From Actinoplanes sp040639655 (GTDB taxonomy: Bacteria; Actinomycetota; Actinomycetes; Mycobacteriales; Micromonosporaceae): a stretch of 64,000 nt of DNA. The stretch is taken from the NCBI RefSeq assembly GCF_040639655.1, contig NZ_JBFAAI010000012.1, forward strand, positions 124,001-188,000, given 5' to 3'. A program made the translations under genes and the position numbers. How positions within the stretch are numbered: the first letter of the stretch is position 1; every line of letters begins with the position of its first letter. Below, piece after piece: positions 25,727-34,243 of this stretch. The notes below the pieces were generated by a model, which searched no databases, had not been told where the DNA came from, and saw only the letters and a list, made by a program, of their open reading frames with translations.

Positions 25727-26572
25727 TCAAGCCCGCTTCCGGTCGGCGGCGAACAACGCGTTCAGCTCCGAGTACGTCAGCTCGGGCTCCAGCGAGTCGC
25801 ACGTTCCCGCGCCGAGCAGTTCCCGCATGGCGCGCTCGGCCAACCCGTATGCGGCCTGGGCGATCGCCGTGCCGACGGTCACCCGGCGCACGCCCACCGC
25901 GGCGAGTTCCGTCACGCTCGGGCCGCCCTTACCGGCCATCACGTTGACCGGCAGGGCCACCGCGGCAACCAGCCGGGTCAGTACGTCCAGATCCAGCACG
26001 CCGGGCACGAAGAGGCCGTCAGCCCCCGCCTTGGCGTAGCTCCCGGCCCGCGCCGCCACGTCGTCGGTCCGACCGGCCTCGGCACCGACCCGGAACAGGA
26101 AGACGTCGGTCCGCGCGTTGATGAAGAAGTCGGGCACCCCCGCCGCGTCGGCGGCCTCGCGCCCGGCACGGATCCGCTCCGCCTGCCGCTCGGGTGTCAC
26201 GAGCGTCCCGTCAGCCTGCGAGTCCTCCAGGTTGATACCGGCCGCGCCGGCGTCGATCGCGGCCCGGACCGTCGCCGCGACATCCTCCGGGCCGGGCCCG
26301 TAGCCGCCCTCCATGTCCGCGGTCACCGGTACGTCGACCGCTGCCGCGATGCGGCGTACGGCCTGCGCCATCTCCTCCCGGCCGGTGCCCTGGCCGTCCG
26401 GACGACCGAGTGACCAGGCGACGCCCCCGCTCGTGGTCGCCACGGCGGTGGCACCGGCCCGCACCGCGAGGGCAGCGCCAGCCGCGTCCCAGACGTTCGG
26501 CAGCACCAGGATCGGTCCGTTGCACAGCTCCCGGAATCGACGGGCCTTCGCGTTCAGAACGGCGTCAGTCAT
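25727..26572 (-). CDS. Isocitrate lyase / PEP mutase superfamily protein
   Basis: 281 residues, AAGGGG just upstream of ATG 26572. The TIM-barrel motifs are present: LVLPNVWDAAGAALAVRAG near residue 22, ATTSGGVAWSLG near 45, VTADMEGGYG (metal-binding Asp/Glu) near 83, INLEDSQ near 115, FFINARTDVFLF near 148. Members include methylisocitrate lyase, phosphonopyruvate hydrolase, oxaloacetate decarboxylase and carboxyvinyl-carboxyphosphonate mutase. The classic catalytic KKCGH motif of isocitrate lyase is absent, so a small-acid lyase or hydrolase is more likely. It splits the two large paralogous genes and is transcribed against them, so it is probably an insertion into an older tandem array or an unrelated neighbour. 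Confidence 0.88.
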   Translation of the reverse strand: MTDAVLNAKARRFRELCNGPILVLPNVWDAAGAALAVRAGATAVATTSGGVAWSLGRPDGQGTGREEMAQAVRRIAAAVDVPVTADMEGGYGPGPEDVAATVRAAIDAGAAGINLEDSQADGTLVTPERQAERIRAGREAADAAGVPDFFINARTDVFLFRVGAEAGRTDDVAARAGSYAKAGADGLFVPGVLDLDVLTRLVAAVALPVNVMAGKGGPSVTELAAVGVRRVTVGTAIAQAAYGLAERAMRELLGAGTCDSLEPELTYSELNALFAADRKRA

Positions 26573-26810
26573 ACTGCCCCTTCGTTACGGATTGTTACGT
26601 TCGGCGCTGGGATGCCGGTGGGCCGTCACGCCGTCGGTGCCACCCGGCCCGGCCGACGTCAACCGCACGGAAGCAGTATCCGGAGCATCGGGTAAGGCGG
26701 TCTGGCTGGAATCGGACCTGACCGTCGCACGGAAGAGACGAAGCGACCGGAGCCACCGCTGGAGGGCCGGCGCCGTCCGGAGGAGATGGACGGAAGAAAG
26801 GGACAGCCGC

Positions 26811-29800
26811 ATGGACGGGAATGCGCTCACCTGGGCGACCGTGAACCGGCTCGCCGTGGCGGGCGACCTCGACGGCATCACCGTCCTGCTGACGGGCGTG
26901 ACCGGGACGGACCGGTTCGCCGCCGCGGCCGGGATCGAGGCCGGCATCCGGTCCGCGACAACGGCCCACTGGTGGGAGGCCGGGCCGTCCGGCGGGCGCG
27001 CCCCGGTGAACCCGGCGCCCGGTCACGCCTTGGCCGTCGTCGCCTGCGTCCGCGGTGCCGCGCAGGCCGCCGCGCTGCTGGCGAGGCTGTCGGCCCGGAC
27101 GTCGCATCACTCCTGGCTGGAGCAGCTACGTAAGGTCGGCCGGAGCCGGGAGACGTCCTGGCTCGCCGACGTCGGCACCCGCCTGGCGCGGCGGCTGCCC
27201 GTCCGGAACGCCCGCCCCGAGGACTGGAGCCTCGCCGCCGCTCTGCTGCACGAGGCGGATGCCGGCCCGCCGGTCACCGAGGCGTTCGCCCGCGGGTGGA
27301 TCCGGCACCTCATGAGCCCGGAGCGGCCCGGACGGGGAGCGGCATCGCTGGCCGACCGGCTCGGCGAGGATCGGTTCCTCGACCGGCTGCTGCCCGCGTT
27401 CTTCGAGATCGAAGGCCTCGGCACGGACGCGGCGGTCACGTTCCGTGATCCCGGGGTGGAGCACGAGGACCGCGAGCCGTGGTTCCCGGCGGTCGTTCCG
27501 GTGCTGCTTGATCGGGGCCGGTTCGACCGTGCCACGGTCCTCGACGCGACGGTCAGCCGGCTGGGGCACGGCGGCCGCCCGGCCGGTCTGCGCGCCTTCG
27601 TCCTGCTGCACGACGCGCTCGCGCCCACGATCGGGGAGCTGGCCGTCCGGGTCACCGACTATGCCCGGATGCTGCCGGACGGGCCGTCCACCGTCGCGGG
27701 TCTCGCCCAGCGTGCCGTGCGCGCGGTCGACGAGGCTGGTGGCCTTGAACTTGACGTTCTCCTCGAGGCGAGCGGGCCGGTCCTCGTACGCCCGGAGAAG
27801 TCCCTGGTGAAAGCGCAGTTGATCTGGTTGTCCCGGGTCGCGGCCCGGCATCCGGACCGGATCGGCGAGATCGTGGACACGGTTGCCGCCGCGTTCGGCA
27901 ACCCCCACTCCGAGATTCGGCAGCGGGCGCTCGGCCTGGTCACCAATCACATCGGCGCCCTGTCACCGACCGGCGTCGCCCGGCTGAGGGAGGCGGCCGC
28001 CCAGCTCACCGGCGACCTCGCCGAACGGGCCGCCGACCTTTTCACCGACCCGGACGAACCCGCACCCGGCGCAGCCACACCGGACGAAGCCCTCGCCAGC
28101 ACGCCGCCCACCGAAGTCACCGGCGAAGGTGCGCGCCGCGAGGACCCGGCCGGGGACCCCACCGATGGATTCACGCCCTACGGGAACCCGTCCTCCGACG
28201 CCACCGGCACAGCCGCGGCGATGCCTGAACCGATCGCCTGCCCCGCCGAACTGGCCGGTGAGGTCGCCTCCCTGCTCGTCACCGAGACGGCGGCGGGCTG
28301 GGAGCGGGTGCTCGCCGGCCTGGTGAGCCTGCACGCGGCCGGGCACCGGCGGGAGCTAGCCGAGTTGTTGACACCGTTCCTCGAGCGGTACCCCCATCAC
28401 TTCGAGCATCTGATCTGGATCGCGCAGCGGCCCACGGTGTTCCTGGGGGTGGCGATCCGGCGGCTGTCCGATCCGGACGATCCGGGACCCGCGTGGGACC
28501 GGATGGTCGAGGCGGTCCGGACCGCTGAGGACACCGGGCAGCGCGGTGGTCCCGATTCGGCGCTGGCGAGGACGCCGGACGGTGTTCTCGCGGCGCGGAT
28601 CGCCGAGGCGGCGATCCGGTTCACCGACCGGCCGGTGCCGCTGCTGATGGCAACGCCGACGCACCTCAACGGCAGTCTGGACGCCGAGGTTCTGCTGGCC
28701 CGGCTGTTGCGGGCGGAGACCGAAGGGTGGCAGCCGTGGCGCCTGGATCTGGAGCAGGCTCTGCTGCGGGTGCCGCGCCGGGTGGACCCCGCGGTGGTGA
28801 CGGCCGCCGGGCGGCTGACGTCACCGGCGGGGCGGCTGTTCGCCGGGTGGCTGGCGGAGGGTGGCCTTCCCGACCCGGTCAGCGTACGGGTCGAACAGCG
28901 ACCGGGTGGCTACCATCCGACCAGGGTGGACCTTGCCGCGACACCCGTCGAGCGGGTGGTGGCCGATCTCCGGCCGGCCCGGGGCGGTGTGCTGTCACTG
29001 GAGACGCAGCTGGTCACCGTCACCAGGGATCCGCTGCCGTTCCGGGTCTCCCGGGAGCCGTCCGGCGACATCGTCGGTCTCGCGATGGTGCTGCCGCATC
29101 ACCGCGACGCGGTGGCCGCGTGGCTGTTGTCCGAGCTCGCGCAGGCCGGCGCCACGGACGAACGGGGCAGCGGGTCGCGCCTGTCCCTGCTCGCCGACTG
29201 CACCGGTCCGGCCGGGGCGGCGACCGTCCTGGCGCTGGTGTACGGCCTGACCGCCCGGCACGAAGCGGACCGGGCGGCGGCCGTGGACCTCTTCCTGGCC
29301 CTCGCCGCCGAAGACGCACAACGTCCGGCGCGAGGCGGACCGGCCACTGCGGGGACCGGGCCAGCCACTGCGGGAGCCGGGCCAGCCACCGCGGGAACCG
29401 GGCCAGCCACCGCGGGAACCGGGCCGGCCGCGGCGAAGAGCGGGTCAGCCACCGTGATGACCGGGACGCGCGCGGCCGGAGGCCGGTCGTTCGCGGCGGC
29501 GGCCGGCATCGAGCTGGGGCGGCTCGGTGGCCTGGGTGATCTGGTCAAGGTGGCCCGATCGGTCCCGGCGCTGGCCGACGCGCACCGGGCGGGCGTCACC
29601 GGACACGTGTGGGAGTTGCTCGGCACGGCTCTTCCGCATCTGCTGCCGGTGGCGCCACGCGGCCTTCCGGACATGCTGGCGCTCGCGGCGGAGGTGGCAC
29701 ACGCGGCCGGCGCGCGCGGTGAGATTCCCGGCCTGACCGAGGTCGCGAACCGGCGGGGCTCGTCCCGGCTGATCACCGAAGCCCGCCGGCTCCACGACCT

Positions 29801-29813
29801 GCTGACGCGGTGA
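26811..29813 (+). CDS. Giant uncharacterised protein, paralogue of the SWIM partner (DUF6493-like, copy 2)
   Basis: 1000 residues from ATG 26811 (AAAGGGA eight bases upstream). It is clearly homologous to the protein at 22709: SWLADVGTRLARRLPVRNA near residue 115, KSLVKAQLIWLSRVAARHPD near 330, MATPTHLNGSL near 615, RAETEGWQPWRLDLEQALLR near 640, SPAGRLFAGWLAEGGLPDP near 670 and MVLPHHRDAVAAWLL near 755. It differs by an insertion rich in Pro/Ala/Thr (about 415-470) and a four-copy heptapeptide repeat near residue 845. There is no adjacent SWIM gene, so it would have to share the SWIM protein of the first copy or act alone. It is soluble and helical, with no catalytic motif seen. Confidence 0.78.
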   Translation: MDGNALTWATVNRLAVAGDLDGITVLLTGVTGTDRFAAAAGIEAGIRSATTAHWWEAGPSGGRAPVNPAPGHALAVVACVRGAAQAAALLARLSARTSHHSWLEQLRKVGRSRETSWLADVGTRLARRLPVRNARPEDWSLAAALLHEADAGPPVTEAFARGWIRHLMSPERPGRGAASLADRLGEDRFLDRLLPAFFEIEGLGTDAAVTFRDPGVEHEDREPWFPAVVPVLLDRGRFDRATVLDATVSRLGHGGRPAGLRAFVLLHDALAPTIGELAVRVTDYARMLPDGPSTVAGLAQRAVRAVDEAGGLELDVLLEASGPVLVRPEKSLVKAQLIWLSRVAARHPDRIGEIVDTVAAAFGNPHSEIRQRALGLVTNHIGALSPTGVARLREAAAQLTGDLAERAADLFTDPDEPAPGAATPDEALASTPPTEVTGEGARREDPAGDPTDGFTPYGNPSSDATGTAAAMPEPIACPAELAGEVASLLVTETAAGWERVLAGLVSLHAAGHRRELAELLTPFLERYPHHFEHLIWIAQRPTVFLGVAIRRLSDPDDPGPAWDRMVEAVRTAEDTGQRGGPDSALARTPDGVLAARIAEAAIRFTDRPVPLLMATPTHLNGSLDAEVLLARLLRAETEGWQPWRLDLEQALLRVPRRVDPAVVTAAGRLTSPAGRLFAGWLAEGGLPDPVSVRVEQRPGGYHPTRVDLAATPVERVVADLRPARGGVLSLETQLVTVTRDPLPFRVSREPSGDIVGLAMVLPHHRDAVAAWLLSELAQAGATDERGSGSRLSLLADCTGPAGAATVLALVYGLTARHEADRAAAVDLFLALAAEDAQRPARGGPATAGTGPATAGAGPATAGTGPATAGTGPAAAKSGSATVMTGTRAAGGRSFAAAAGIELGRLGGLGDLVKVARSVPALADAHRAGVTGHVWELLGTALPHLLPVAPRGLPDMLALAAEVAHAAGARGEIPGLTEVANRRGSSRLITEARRLHDLLTR
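29337..29420 (+). repeat. 21-bp tandem repeat (4 copies) within the giant protein
   Basis: Four 21-base units encode the heptapeptide GPATAGT (one copy GPATAGA). The copy-1 paralogue has no such insert, so this is a recent expansion at a loop. Confidence 0.85.
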
Positions 29814-29830
29814 GACGCAGCCGGCCGCGC

Positions 29831-29892
29831 ACCGCAAAAGGCCACGTACCGCAAAAGGCCACGCACCGCAAAGGCCACGCACCGCAAAAGGC
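29831..29892. repeat. 17-bp tandem repeat (3.7 copies) in the intergenic region
   Basis: ACCGCAAAAGGCCACGY occurs twice, then once as a 16-base variant missing one A, then as a 12-base partial copy. It begins 17 bases after the stop of the giant protein and before a strong terminator. Confidence 0.85.
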
Positions 29893-29912
29893 GGCAAAGG
29901 CCGCGTACCACA

Positions 29913-29959
29913 GAAAGAGAGACGCCGCCCGGCGGGGGACCGGACGGCGTCTCTCTTTC
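29913..29959. terminator. Bidirectional hairpin terminator
   Basis: A 20-base stem with one mismatch (arm GAAAGAGAGACGCCGCCCGG) and a seven-base loop lies between convergent stops. Because the arms end in runs of A and T, it gives a usable U-rich tail on both strands. Confidence 0.85.
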
Positions 29960-29972
29960 AGGGGGAGTGCAG

Positions 29973-31019
29973 TCAGCCGATCTTGACCTGGAAGATCGGG
30001 TTGGCGGCGAGCTTCTTGAACGCGGCGAGGCTCGCCTTGGTGCTGTCGATGCTGATGTCGCGGTCGCCCTGGTCGTCCTTCTTGGTGTCGAAGTGCACGA
30101 TCGCCTTGATGGCGGGGCGCTTCTTCAGCTCGTTGACGACGCTGTTGTAGACGAACGACTTGTCGGTGATCTTGCCCACGCGGTGGTAGGCGCCCCACTC
30201 GGCGACCATGATCGGCTTGCTCTTGTGCTTGGTGGCGGCCCAGTCGTAGAAGCCGAGGCCGCCCTTCTTGGGCTTACGGTCGAGCAGGTCGGCGAAGGTG
30301 CCGTAGTGGTAGTAGCCCTTCTCGACCGAGACGTAGGAGTCCAGGCCGATCCAGTCCACGTACTTGTCGCCGGGGTAGAGGTCGGCCCACCACGACTGCG
30401 ACATCCACTTCTCGTTGCCCATGTAGGCCATCACGTTGACCACGTTGGTCACGCCCTGCTTGCGCAGGCGCTCGATGGTGTGGCGGTACATGGCGGCGAA
30501 GTCCTTGGCCTCCCAGCCGGAGCCCTTCTTCGCGACGACGTCGTTCTCCGGCTCGTGGTTGAGGACGAGGAAGAACTTCTTGTCGTACGCCTTGGCGCGC
30601 TTGGCGAAGGCGTCGATGCGCTTGTCCTGCTCACCCTTGGCAACCTTGGCCCAGGAGGAGCCGTACGCGATCTTCCAGTTCTGCAGCAGGACGCGCGGGT
30701 TGGCGGGGTCCTGGGTCATGGCGATCTCGGCCTTGGTCGGGAAGACCTCGTCGCCCTTGTGGTACTGGTGGAACAGCGTCGCGGTGCGGCCGCTGGCCTT
30801 CTCCCAGGTCTTGAGGGCCTGGTCACGCGGTGTGCTGGTGAATCCGCCGGCCGCGCCGCCCCAGAGGACGCCGCAGGACGGGACGAGCTTGTTGTCGGTG
30901 ACGCAGGTCTTGGCAGCCGGGGCCGCGGTCGCGGCAGTGGTCGGCGCCATGACGGCAGTAGTCCCCGCGAAGACGGCGGTCAGAGCTGTCAGGAACTTCG
31001 GCAGCTTGGCCAGTCGCAT
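29973..31019 (-). CDS. Secreted GH26-type glycoside hydrolase, lysine-rich
   Basis: 348 residues, GGGGGAG eight bases before the ATG. A Sec signal ends near residue 35 (APTTAATAAPA). A cysteine pair (CVTDNKLVPSC) begins the mature protein. The domain matches GH26-type barrels: FFLVLNHEPEND (Glu156, presumed acid/base), the YPGDKYVDWIGLDSYVS strand also found in the 1300 gene, and MVAEWGAY (Glu274, presumed nucleophile). Lysine content is unusually high for this genome, suggesting a positively charged secreted protein. Exact activity unknown. It diverges from the dipeptidase across 170 bases. Confidence 0.8.
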   Translation of the reverse strand: MRLAKLPKFLTALTAVFAGTTAVMAPTTAATAAPAAKTCVTDNKLVPSCGVLWGGAAGGFTSTPRDQALKTWEKASGRTATLFHQYHKGDEVFPTKAEIAMTQDPANPRVLLQNWKIAYGSSWAKVAKGEQDKRIDAFAKRAKAYDKKFFLVLNHEPENDVVAKKGSGWEAKDFAAMYRHTIERLRKQGVTNVVNVMAYMGNEKWMSQSWWADLYPGDKYVDWIGLDSYVSVEKGYYHYGTFADLLDRKPKKGGLGFYDWAATKHKSKPIMVAEWGAYHRVGKITDKSFVYNSVVNELKKRPAIKAIVHFDTKKDDQGDRDISIDSTKASLAAFKKLAANPIFQVKIG

Positions 31020-31189
31020 TCAGTAACTCCCCCAGTTGTCCGGCTCGTTGTCGGCCGGGCATGTGAAAGAGATTCCAGGGCGGCGGGTGCGGGCCGAGTG
31101 CCCGTGCCGGTGCCACCCGGTTGCGGTGTTCCGGCACCGGAAAGGGTGATCCGCTTGCACCGGCGGGCGGCGCCCGGTAGCCAAAGGGA

Positions 31190-32356
31190 ATGGATGTGAT
31201 CATCGACGGCCACAACGACCTGCCGATGCGGCTGCGCGAGTGGTACGGCTCGGCCGTGTCGGGGCTGGAGAACGAGCGGCCACCGTTGCACACGGATCTG
31301 CCGCGGTTGCGGACCGGCGGGGTGGGCGGCCAGTTCTGGTCGGTGTACGTGCCGTCGGACCTGCCGGAGACGGCCGCGGTGACGAGCACCCTGGAGCAAA
31401 TCGACCTGGTGCACCGGCTGGTGGCCGCCTACCCGGAGGACCTGGCGATCGCGTACACCTCGGCTGATGTGGAGCGGGCGGTGGCCGGGGGCCGGATCGC
31501 GTCGCTGATCGGCGTGGAGGGCGGCCACTGCCTGGGCAGTTCGCTGGGAGTGCTGCGGTCGCTGGCCCGGCTGGGCGTGCGCTACGTGACGCTCACCCAC
31601 AACCACCACACCGGGTGGGCGGATTCGGCGACGCAGGATGCGGTGCACGGTGGCCTGACCGAGCAGGGGCGGGCGATCGTACGGGAGATGCAGCGCCTGG
31701 GCGTACTGGTGGACCTGTCGCACGTCTCGGCCGCGACGATGCACGCCGCCCTGGACGAGGCCGTCGCGCCGGTGATCTTCAGCCACTCCGGCGCCCGGGC
31801 GGTGACGGACCATCCCCGCAACGTGCCGGACGACGTGCTGGTCCGGCTGGCCGGGAACGGCGGCGTGATCCAGTTGACGTTCGTCTCCTTCTTCGTCTCG
31901 CCGGCGGTCCGCGACTGGATGCGGGCGGCCGACGCCGAGTGGGCCAGGCTGGGGCTTCCCGCGTACGGGGCGGACTGGCCGCGTGGCCCGCTTCCCGGCG
32001 AGGAGCCGGCGCACGTGCCGGTGGTCCCCTTCCACGATTTCGCGGCGGAGCCGGCGTTCGCCCCGTGGCTGGCCGCGCACCCGAAGCCGTCGGCGACCCT
32101 CGCCCAGGTCGCCGATCATGTCGAGCATGCCCGTGAGGTGGCCGGCATCGACCATGTCGGGATCGGCGGTGATTTCGACGGCACCCCGGAGGTGCCGGAC
32201 GGGCTGGCCGACGTGTCGTGCTATCCGCGGCTGTTCGAGGAGTTGCACACGCGCGGCTGGTCCCAGGCCGATCTGGACCGGCTCGCCAACCGGAACATCC
32301 TGCGCGCACTACGCGACGCGGAGGAGTACGCCGAGGAGCCGCTCTGGCCCCGATGA
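31190..32356 (+). CDS. Membrane dipeptidase family protein (peptidase M19)
   Basis: 388 residues. The zinc-binding features of renal dipeptidase are all seen: IIDGHNDLP near the start, GVEGGHC near residue 110, LTHNHHTGW near 140, FSHSGARAV near 197 and GIGGDFDGTPE near 323. These enzymes cleave dipeptides, including some with a D-residue. There is no signal peptide, so the bacterial form is cytoplasmic. A GTG two codons downstream (31196) has better-spaced AGGGA and may be the real start. It is followed by 150 bases holding the next gene's promoter. Confidence 0.92.
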   Translation: MDVIIDGHNDLPMRLREWYGSAVSGLENERPPLHTDLPRLRTGGVGGQFWSVYVPSDLPETAAVTSTLEQIDLVHRLVAAYPEDLAIAYTSADVERAVAGGRIASLIGVEGGHCLGSSLGVLRSLARLGVRYVTLTHNHHTGWADSATQDAVHGGLTEQGRAIVREMQRLGVLVDLSHVSAATMHAALDEAVAPVIFSHSGARAVTDHPRNVPDDVLVRLAGNGGVIQLTFVSFFVSPAVRDWMRAADAEWARLGLPAYGADWPRGPLPGEEPAHVPVVPFHDFAAEPAFAPWLAAHPKPSATLAQVADHVEHAREVAGIDHVGIGGDFDGTPEVPDGLADVSCYPRLFEELHTRGWSQADLDRLANRNILRALRDAEEYAEEPLWPR

Positions 32357-32440
32357 GCGGCGTGAGCGATCACGGAACCGGCCCGGCGCACCGCCAGGCA
32401 AAGATGAACGGCGATATTTCAAGAAAGTTAACTGAAGATA

Positions 32441-32446
32441 TTGACA
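32441..32446 (+). promoter_or_regulatory. -35 box of the GH64 gene promoter
   Basis: A perfect TTGACA, with TAACGC at 32463-32468 as a candidate -10 box 16 bases downstream. The operator begins right after it. Confidence 0.5.
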
Positions 32447-32468
32447 CGGACATTGCGCGGCATAACGC

Positions 32469-32486
32469 TGTGAGAGCGCTCTCACA
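32469..32486 (+). promoter_or_regulatory. Perfect 18-bp palindromic operator (LacI-type)
   Basis: TGTGAGAGCGCTCTCACA is its own reverse complement. Its GAGCGCTC core resembles the CebR/LacI-family operator class of actinobacteria. It lies between the likely -10 box and the ribosome site, 22 bases before the ATG, which is ideal for repression. Confidence 0.75.
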
Positions 32487-32508
32487 TCACCCCCAGAGGA
32501 GCCCGCCG

Positions 32509-34128
32509 ATGAAGGTCCTATCCACGGCACTCCGTGCCCTGGCGGCCGCCGTCATGGCCGTCCCCATCGCTGTCACGGTCGCCCAGATCCCCGCCGCGGC
32601 GATCGGCCCGGACCTGCTGCCGGTCACCATCACCAACAACACCGGCCGCGGCGAAGCCGTCCACCTGTACATCCTCGGTCAGGACATCCGCCCCGGCGGA
32701 CGGCTCGGCTACGTCAACGCGGCCGGCCAGTTCTTCAACTGGCCGGCCGGAGGCAACCCGCCCACCCCGGCACCGGACGTCTCCATCGCCGGCCCGGCCA
32801 ACGGCGGCAGCATGACCGTCCGGTTCCCGCGGTTCATCTCCGCCCGCATCTACTTCTCGCTCGGAAAGAAGATCGACTTCCGGCTGACCCCGGACGGCCT
32901 GGTGCAGCCCGCACCGTGGGCCGGCGGCGACCCCAACCGGGACACCCTGTTCGACTGGTCCGAGTTCACCTACAACGACGCCGGGCTGTGGCTCAACAGC
33001 TCCCAGGTCGACATGTTCGCGATCCCGCACGGCGTCAGCGTCACCGGCGCCGACGGCCGCACCGTCCGCACCGGTGACCCGGTCGCGAACGGCCGGCAGA
33101 ACGTCATCGACCAGATCCGGGCCAACGGCGACTTCAGCCGCTCGATCATGACCCGCTCGGACGGCACCGTGCTGCGGGTGCTCGCGCCCGGCAAGGCGGT
33201 CGGTGCGGGACTCATGAACGCGAACTACCTCGACGCTTACATCAACTCGGCATGGAACTCGTACACCAGCCGCACCCTGACGGTCGTGCCACGGGTCAAC
33301 GAGCCGAACCGGCGCTTCTTCGGGCGTACGTCCGGGAACAACATGGTCTTCACCGACGCGAGCGGCGCCCAGGTGGCCGTGGTGGGCAAGCCGACCGGCA
33401 ACAACGTCTGGGGCTGCGACGGCGTGTTCAACGCGCCGAACACCCCGCCGTTCATCGAGCCGGAGATCAAACGGACGCTGTGCACCGCCCTGAACCGGGG
33501 CACCCTCGGCACCTCCACGCAGGAGCCGGTCCTCGACGCCGGGCAGTTCTACCGCAACAGCGCGCCCAACCACTACTCGCGGATCATCCACAACAACATG
33601 GCCGACGGGAAGGCGTACGGCTTCGCGTACGACGACGTCGGCGGCTTCGAGTCGCTCGTGCACAGCGGCGACCCGCGCTCGGCGGCGATCATCCTGTCCC
33701 CGTTCACCGGCGGCAGCCCGCCGCCGACCAACCCGCCGCCCGCGACCGGTAACGCGATCATCAGCACCTGGAACAACAAGTGCATCGACGTGCCGAACGC
33801 GAACTACAACGACGGCCAGCGCCTGGTCATGTGGGACTGCACCGGCGGCACCAACCAGCGCTGGGAGTTCGTCGGCGGCACGCTGCGCACCCAGAACAAC
33901 AAATGCATGGACGTCGCCTGGGGCGGTACCGCCGACGGCACACCCGTCCAGATCGCGACCTGCAGCGGCAACCCGGCACAGCAGTTCGTCCTCAACGCCG
34001 CGGGTGATCTGGTGAACCCGCAGGCCAACAAGTGTGTCGACATCGCCGAGGTGAACCCGAACAACAACGCGGTCCTGCACCTGTGGACCTGCGTGGGCGG
34101 CGTCAACCAGAAGTGGCGCCGGGGCTGA
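32509..34128 (+). CDS. Secreted GH64 beta-1,3-glucanase with ricin-type lectin domain
   Basis: 539 residues from ATG 32509 (AGAGGAG eight bases upstream). A Sec signal ends near AAAIG (about 31). Residues about 35-400 match GH64 (laminaripentaose-producing glucanase): PVTITNNTGRGEAVHLYILG, TLFDWSEFTYND, LWLNSSQVDMFAIP and AYGFAYDDVGGFESLV. A Pro/Gly linker leads to a C-terminal ricin B-type (CBM13) trefoil with repeated NKCIDV/NKCMDV and QRWEF/QKWRR motifs in three blocks. GH64 enzymes degrade fungal-type beta-1,3-glucan outside the cell. The palindrome just upstream suggests induction by a soluble sugar. Confidence 0.94.
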   Translation: MKVLSTALRALAAAVMAVPIAVTVAQIPAAAIGPDLLPVTITNNTGRGEAVHLYILGQDIRPGGRLGYVNAAGQFFNWPAGGNPPTPAPDVSIAGPANGGSMTVRFPRFISARIYFSLGKKIDFRLTPDGLVQPAPWAGGDPNRDTLFDWSEFTYNDAGLWLNSSQVDMFAIPHGVSVTGADGRTVRTGDPVANGRQNVIDQIRANGDFSRSIMTRSDGTVLRVLAPGKAVGAGLMNANYLDAYINSAWNSYTSRTLTVVPRVNEPNRRFFGRTSGNNMVFTDASGAQVAVVGKPTGNNVWGCDGVFNAPNTPPFIEPEIKRTLCTALNRGTLGTSTQEPVLDAGQFYRNSAPNHYSRIIHNNMADGKAYGFAYDDVGGFESLVHSGDPRSAAIILSPFTGGSPPPTNPPPATGNAIISTWNNKCIDVPNANYNDGQRLVMWDCTGGTNQRWEFVGGTLRTQNNKCMDVAWGGTADGTPVQIATCSGNPAQQFVLNAAGDLVNPQANKCVDIAEVNPNNNAVLHLWTCVGGVNQKWRRG

Positions 34129-34140
34129 CCTCCTAGCGTT

Positions 34141-34179
34141 CGGGTGAGGTTCGGGTACGCAACACCCGAATCTCACCCG
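34141..34179. terminator. Bidirectional hairpin terminator
   Basis: A 16-base stem (CGGGTGAGGTTCGGGT / ACCCGAATCTCACCCG, one G-T pair) with a seven-base loop lies between convergent genes, 13 bases after the GH64 stop. Confidence 0.8.
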
Positions 34180-34243
34180 TTACGTCGTGCGGCTCACGAC
34201 CCTGGCTCGCGGCGCCGGCGGGTGCGCTCGTTCGCCCGTACGA

